DNA of 25,331 nt from JADLGF01 sp020849415 (GTDB lineage Bacteria > Chloroflexota > Chloroflexia > Thermomicrobiales > UBA6265), in the NCBI GenBank assembly GCA_033812595.1, contig JAPXTJ010000041.1:1-25331 (forward strand), in the 5' to 3' direction. Numbering within the stretch: position 1 is the stretch's first letter; each line of letters starts with the position of its first letter. A program made the translations under genes and the position numbers. This document shows, one piece after another, positions 23,375-25,331 of the stretch. Below the pieces are notes generated by a model. The model had not been told where the DNA came from and did no database searches. It was given only the letters and a program-made list of their open reading frames with translations.

Positions 23375-24763
23375 ATGAGCGAAACCAAACTCCAGGAAAT
23401 TCTGCTCGGCGTCGCAGCGAACGTCATCACGCCACCGGTTGGACTCGACATGTGCGGCTTCATCGCCCGGGTCGAGCCGATGCAGGGGACGCACGATGAT
23501 CTGCTCGTCAAGGCGATGGTCTGGGCCGAGGACGAGGCGCTGACGAACGCCGCGGCGCTCGTGACCTTCGATCTGATCGACCTCGAACCGGAGATGGTGG
23601 CGGCAATCCGCAGCCGGGCCGAGGCGCTGAGCGGCATCGCTGGCGATCGCATCGGCATCACCTGCACCCACACCCACGGCGGACCCGGCACCATGCCCGA
23701 CCGGCGGCTGGGCCGGTCCGATCGGGACTACCTCGATCGCGTCACGACGATTGCCGCGGAAACGGTCGCCGCGGCCGCGCAGGCGATCGAACCGGTGGTT
23801 TTCACCTGGTCGCTGGGCAATGAGCCAACTGTCGGCAAGAACCGGCGGATTCCAGGCGGGATCATCGATCCCGCTGTGCCGGCGATCCGGTTCCAGCGGG
23901 CCGATGGCAGCGTCAAGGCGTTGCTCGTCAGTTACGGTTGCCACCCGGTGACGCTCGGTCCGGACAACACCCTGGCGACCGCTGATTACCCGGGCTACGT
24001 CCGGCGCACGCTCGAAGCGGCCTACCCGGGGGCGAGCGTGCAGTTCGCGACCGGCTGCTGCGGGCAGGTCAACAACGGCCACACCTCGCGCGATGGTGTT
24101 CACGGTCGCGGTTCGTACTGGCGCACCTACGCGGAAGCGGAGCGGATTGGCCGGGCCATCGCCGGAGCGGCGTTGCAAGCGGCCGAGCAATCGGCCCGGC
24201 TCGAAGCAGCCCTGCCGGTGCTCGATACGCCGATCGAACGGGCAGCCATAGGCACCGCGCGGCGGACGATCGAATTGCCGTTCCTGCCGACGGCGAGCGC
24301 CAATGAACTCGTGCGTTTCACCGCCGATTCCCAGCGTGCATTGGCTGAAGGTGAAGCGAATCCGGCGACGCCGCCCGGCGAAATCGCCCGGCTTCAGGTC
24401 TACCTCGCCTGGGCCGAGGAGACCGGCCGGGGACCGAACGATGCGTCCGAGTCGGCGGAAGTGATGGCGATCACCATCGGCGACATCTCGCTCGTGCTCC
24501 TGCCAGGCGAATCGTTCGTCGAATTCGGCCTGGACATCAAGGCGCGCGGCGGGTCAGAGAAGGTAATCACGTTGGCGTACGCCAACGGACGGCCCGGCTA
24601 CATCCCGCACCGCTCCGCCTATCCGGCGGGTGGGTACGAGGTGGATGACGCCTTCCGCTACTACGGCTACCCGGCCTGTTTCGCGCCGGAGGCTGGAGAG
24701 CTGGTGGTCGAGGCTGGATTGGAAGCGCTCGCCGAATCGCGCTCGTCAGCGGTGCCATCGTGA
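23375..24763 (+). CDS. Neutral ceramidase-like metallohydrolase
   Basis: The 462-residue protein resembles the N-terminal catalytic domain of neutral/alkaline ceramidases, zinc amidases. It keeps the metal-site wording: TCTHTHGGPG (H99, H101), SYGCHPVTLGPDN (H190), LPGESF (E379) and PAGGYE (Y421), matching the order of His, Glu and Tyr ligands known for bacterial neutral ceramidase. It lacks a signal peptide and the C-terminal immunoglobulin-like domain of secreted ceramidases, so it is an intracellular relative. Many bacteria encode such short forms of unknown substrate. Position between an aminotransferase and a NagB-like gene suggests cleavage of an N-acyl bond of an amino sugar or cyclitol, which is inference. 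ATG 23375 lies one base after the preceding stop; the stop overlaps the next start by four bases (GTGA). Confidence 0.82.
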   Translation: MSETKLQEILLGVAANVITPPVGLDMCGFIARVEPMQGTHDDLLVKAMVWAEDEALTNAAALVTFDLIDLEPEMVAAIRSRAEALSGIAGDRIGITCTHTHGGPGTMPDRRLGRSDRDYLDRVTTIAAETVAAAAQAIEPVVFTWSLGNEPTVGKNRRIPGGIIDPAVPAIRFQRADGSVKALLVSYGCHPVTLGPDNTLATADYPGYVRRTLEAAYPGASVQFATGCCGQVNNGHTSRDGVHGRGSYWRTYAEAERIGRAIAGAALQAAEQSARLEAALPVLDTPIERAAIGTARRTIELPFLPTASANELVRFTADSQRALAEGEANPATPPGEIARLQVYLAWAEETGRGPNDASESAEVMAITIGDISLVLLPGESFVEFGLDIKARGGSEKVITLAYANGRPGYIPHRSAYPAGGYEVDDAFRYYGYPACFAPEAGELVVEAGLEALAESRSSAVPS

Positions 24764-25331
24764 CGGCACTGAACGAGTTCAATGCCGATTCGCTGCGCGT
24801 GCGGGTCTTTCCGGACCGGGAATCGTTGGGCGCAACGGCGGCCGACGAGGCTTCGGCGGCGCTGATCGACCTGATCGATCGAACCGGGCACGCGACCGTG
24901 CTTTTCGCGGCCGCGCCTTCCCAGAATGAATTCCTGGCGGCGATCGCGAGCAATCCGGCCATCGACTGGCGTAAGGTCACCGCCTTTCAGCTTGACGAGT
25001 ACGTTGGATTGTCGGCGGATCATTCGGCCGGCTTCGGCAATTTCCTCAACCGGAGCATTTTCGCACGGGCAAATCCGGGCACGGTCCACCTGATCGGTGA
25101 GACGACGTCGCTGGCGGCGGCCGAGGAGCGCTGCCGGGCGTACGCGGAGTTGCTGGTCGTCTCGCCGCCTGATATCGCCTTCATCGGGATTGGCGAAAAC
25201 GGGCACCTGGCGTTCAACGATCCTCCCGTCGCCGATTTCCACGATCCACTATCGGTGAAGGTGGTCGAACTCGATGACGCCTGCCGTCAGCAGCAGGTCA
25301 ACGACGGCTGTTTTCCGGACTTCGATGCGGT
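24760..25331 (+). CDS. Glucosamine-6-phosphate deaminase/isomerase-like protein (3' end outside the window)
   Basis: The first 190 codons are present. The GTG start overlaps the preceding stop (GTGA). The protein fits the NagB/6-phosphogluconolactonase superfamily: LFAAAPSQNEFL (48-59) in place of the usual phosphate-binding ATGSTP loop, FQLDEYVGLS with the proton-shuttling D79, and GIGENGHLAFNDPP with H149. Relative to E. coli NagB, D141 is Asn (N147) and E148 is Asp (D154), while D72 and H143 are kept. The GENGHLAFNDP wording marks a recurrent subgroup rather than a decayed enzyme, but its substrate may not be glucosamine 6-phosphate. It supports an amino-sugar theme for the ROK-led operon. 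Confidence 0.85.
   Translation, partial: MTALNEFNADSLRVRVFPDRESLGATAADEASAALIDLIDRTGHATVLFAAAPSQNEFLAAIASNPAIDWRKVTAFQLDEYVGLSADHSAGFGNFLNRSIFARANPGTVHLIGETTSLAAAEERCRAYAELLVVSPPDIAFIGIGENGHLAFNDPPVADFHDPLSVKVVELDDACRQQQVNDGCFPDFDA

Overview
The window is high-GC, gene-dense bacterial DNA: short intergenic gaps, frequent GTG starts, Tat-exported solute-binding proteins without lipoboxes, and several peptide-type ABC transporters. Together with protein families such as CaiB/BaiF CoA-transferase, luciferase-like oxidoreductase, ArsR, LacI and ROK regulators, this looks like a heterotrophic Chloroflexota genome (Thermomicrobiales or Sphaerobacter-like). That placement is by style, not by a marker gene; another high-GC lineage is possible. 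No rRNA, tRNA, CRISPR array, transposase or phage gene was seen.

Left part (1-5525). A partial membrane-protein gene runs off the left edge on the minus strand. It diverges from an ADP-ribosylglycohydrolase (DraG) family gene, followed by a regulator with a C-terminal ArsR winged helix. On the minus strand, a three-gene amidase unit follows: a 69-residue AtzG/GatC-like adaptor overlapping the start of an amidase-signature enzyme, then a 73-residue unknown protein. A luciferase-like flavin oxidoreductase gene diverges from it.

Central part (5538-16009, minus strand). Nine genes appear to form one transcription unit: lacI-type regulator, gamma-glutamyltransferase-like protein 2, Tat-type peptide-binding protein, gamma-glutamyltransferase-like protein 1, DppB-like and DppC-like permeases, MaoC-like hotdog protein, CaiB/BaiF CoA-transferase, and VOC protein. 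A strong promoter (TTGACA, 17 bp, TACGAT) with a perfect 15-bp palindrome at the expected transcription start lies upstream of lacI, which suggests autoregulation of the whole unit. Both gamma-glutamyltransferase-like proteins keep the catalytic threonine and the oxyanion glycines but have lost essentially every residue that holds the gamma-glutamyl group in the E. coli enzyme. They are probably Ntn hydrolases of another amide. I infer an inducible uptake-and-degradation pathway: import, cytoplasmic amide cleavage, CoA activation, hydration. The substrate is unknown. Two intercistronic hairpins, one made of heptanucleotide tandem repeats, probably set the relative output of binding protein, hydrolases and permeases.

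Right part (16192-25331, plus strand). A nucleoside phosphorylase-family gene is followed by a composite repeat patch (two perfect hairpins and a heptamer array). Then comes a ROK-regulated operon with its own promoter: ROK regulator, Tat-type binding protein, DppB-like and DppC-like permeases, DegT-family PLP aminotransferase, neutral-ceramidase-like hydrolase, and a NagB-like isomerase/deaminase that runs off the right edge. This reads as an uptake and catabolic cluster for an N-acylated amino sugar or aminocyclitol; the substrate is inferred. Neither transporter has an ATPase gene in the window.
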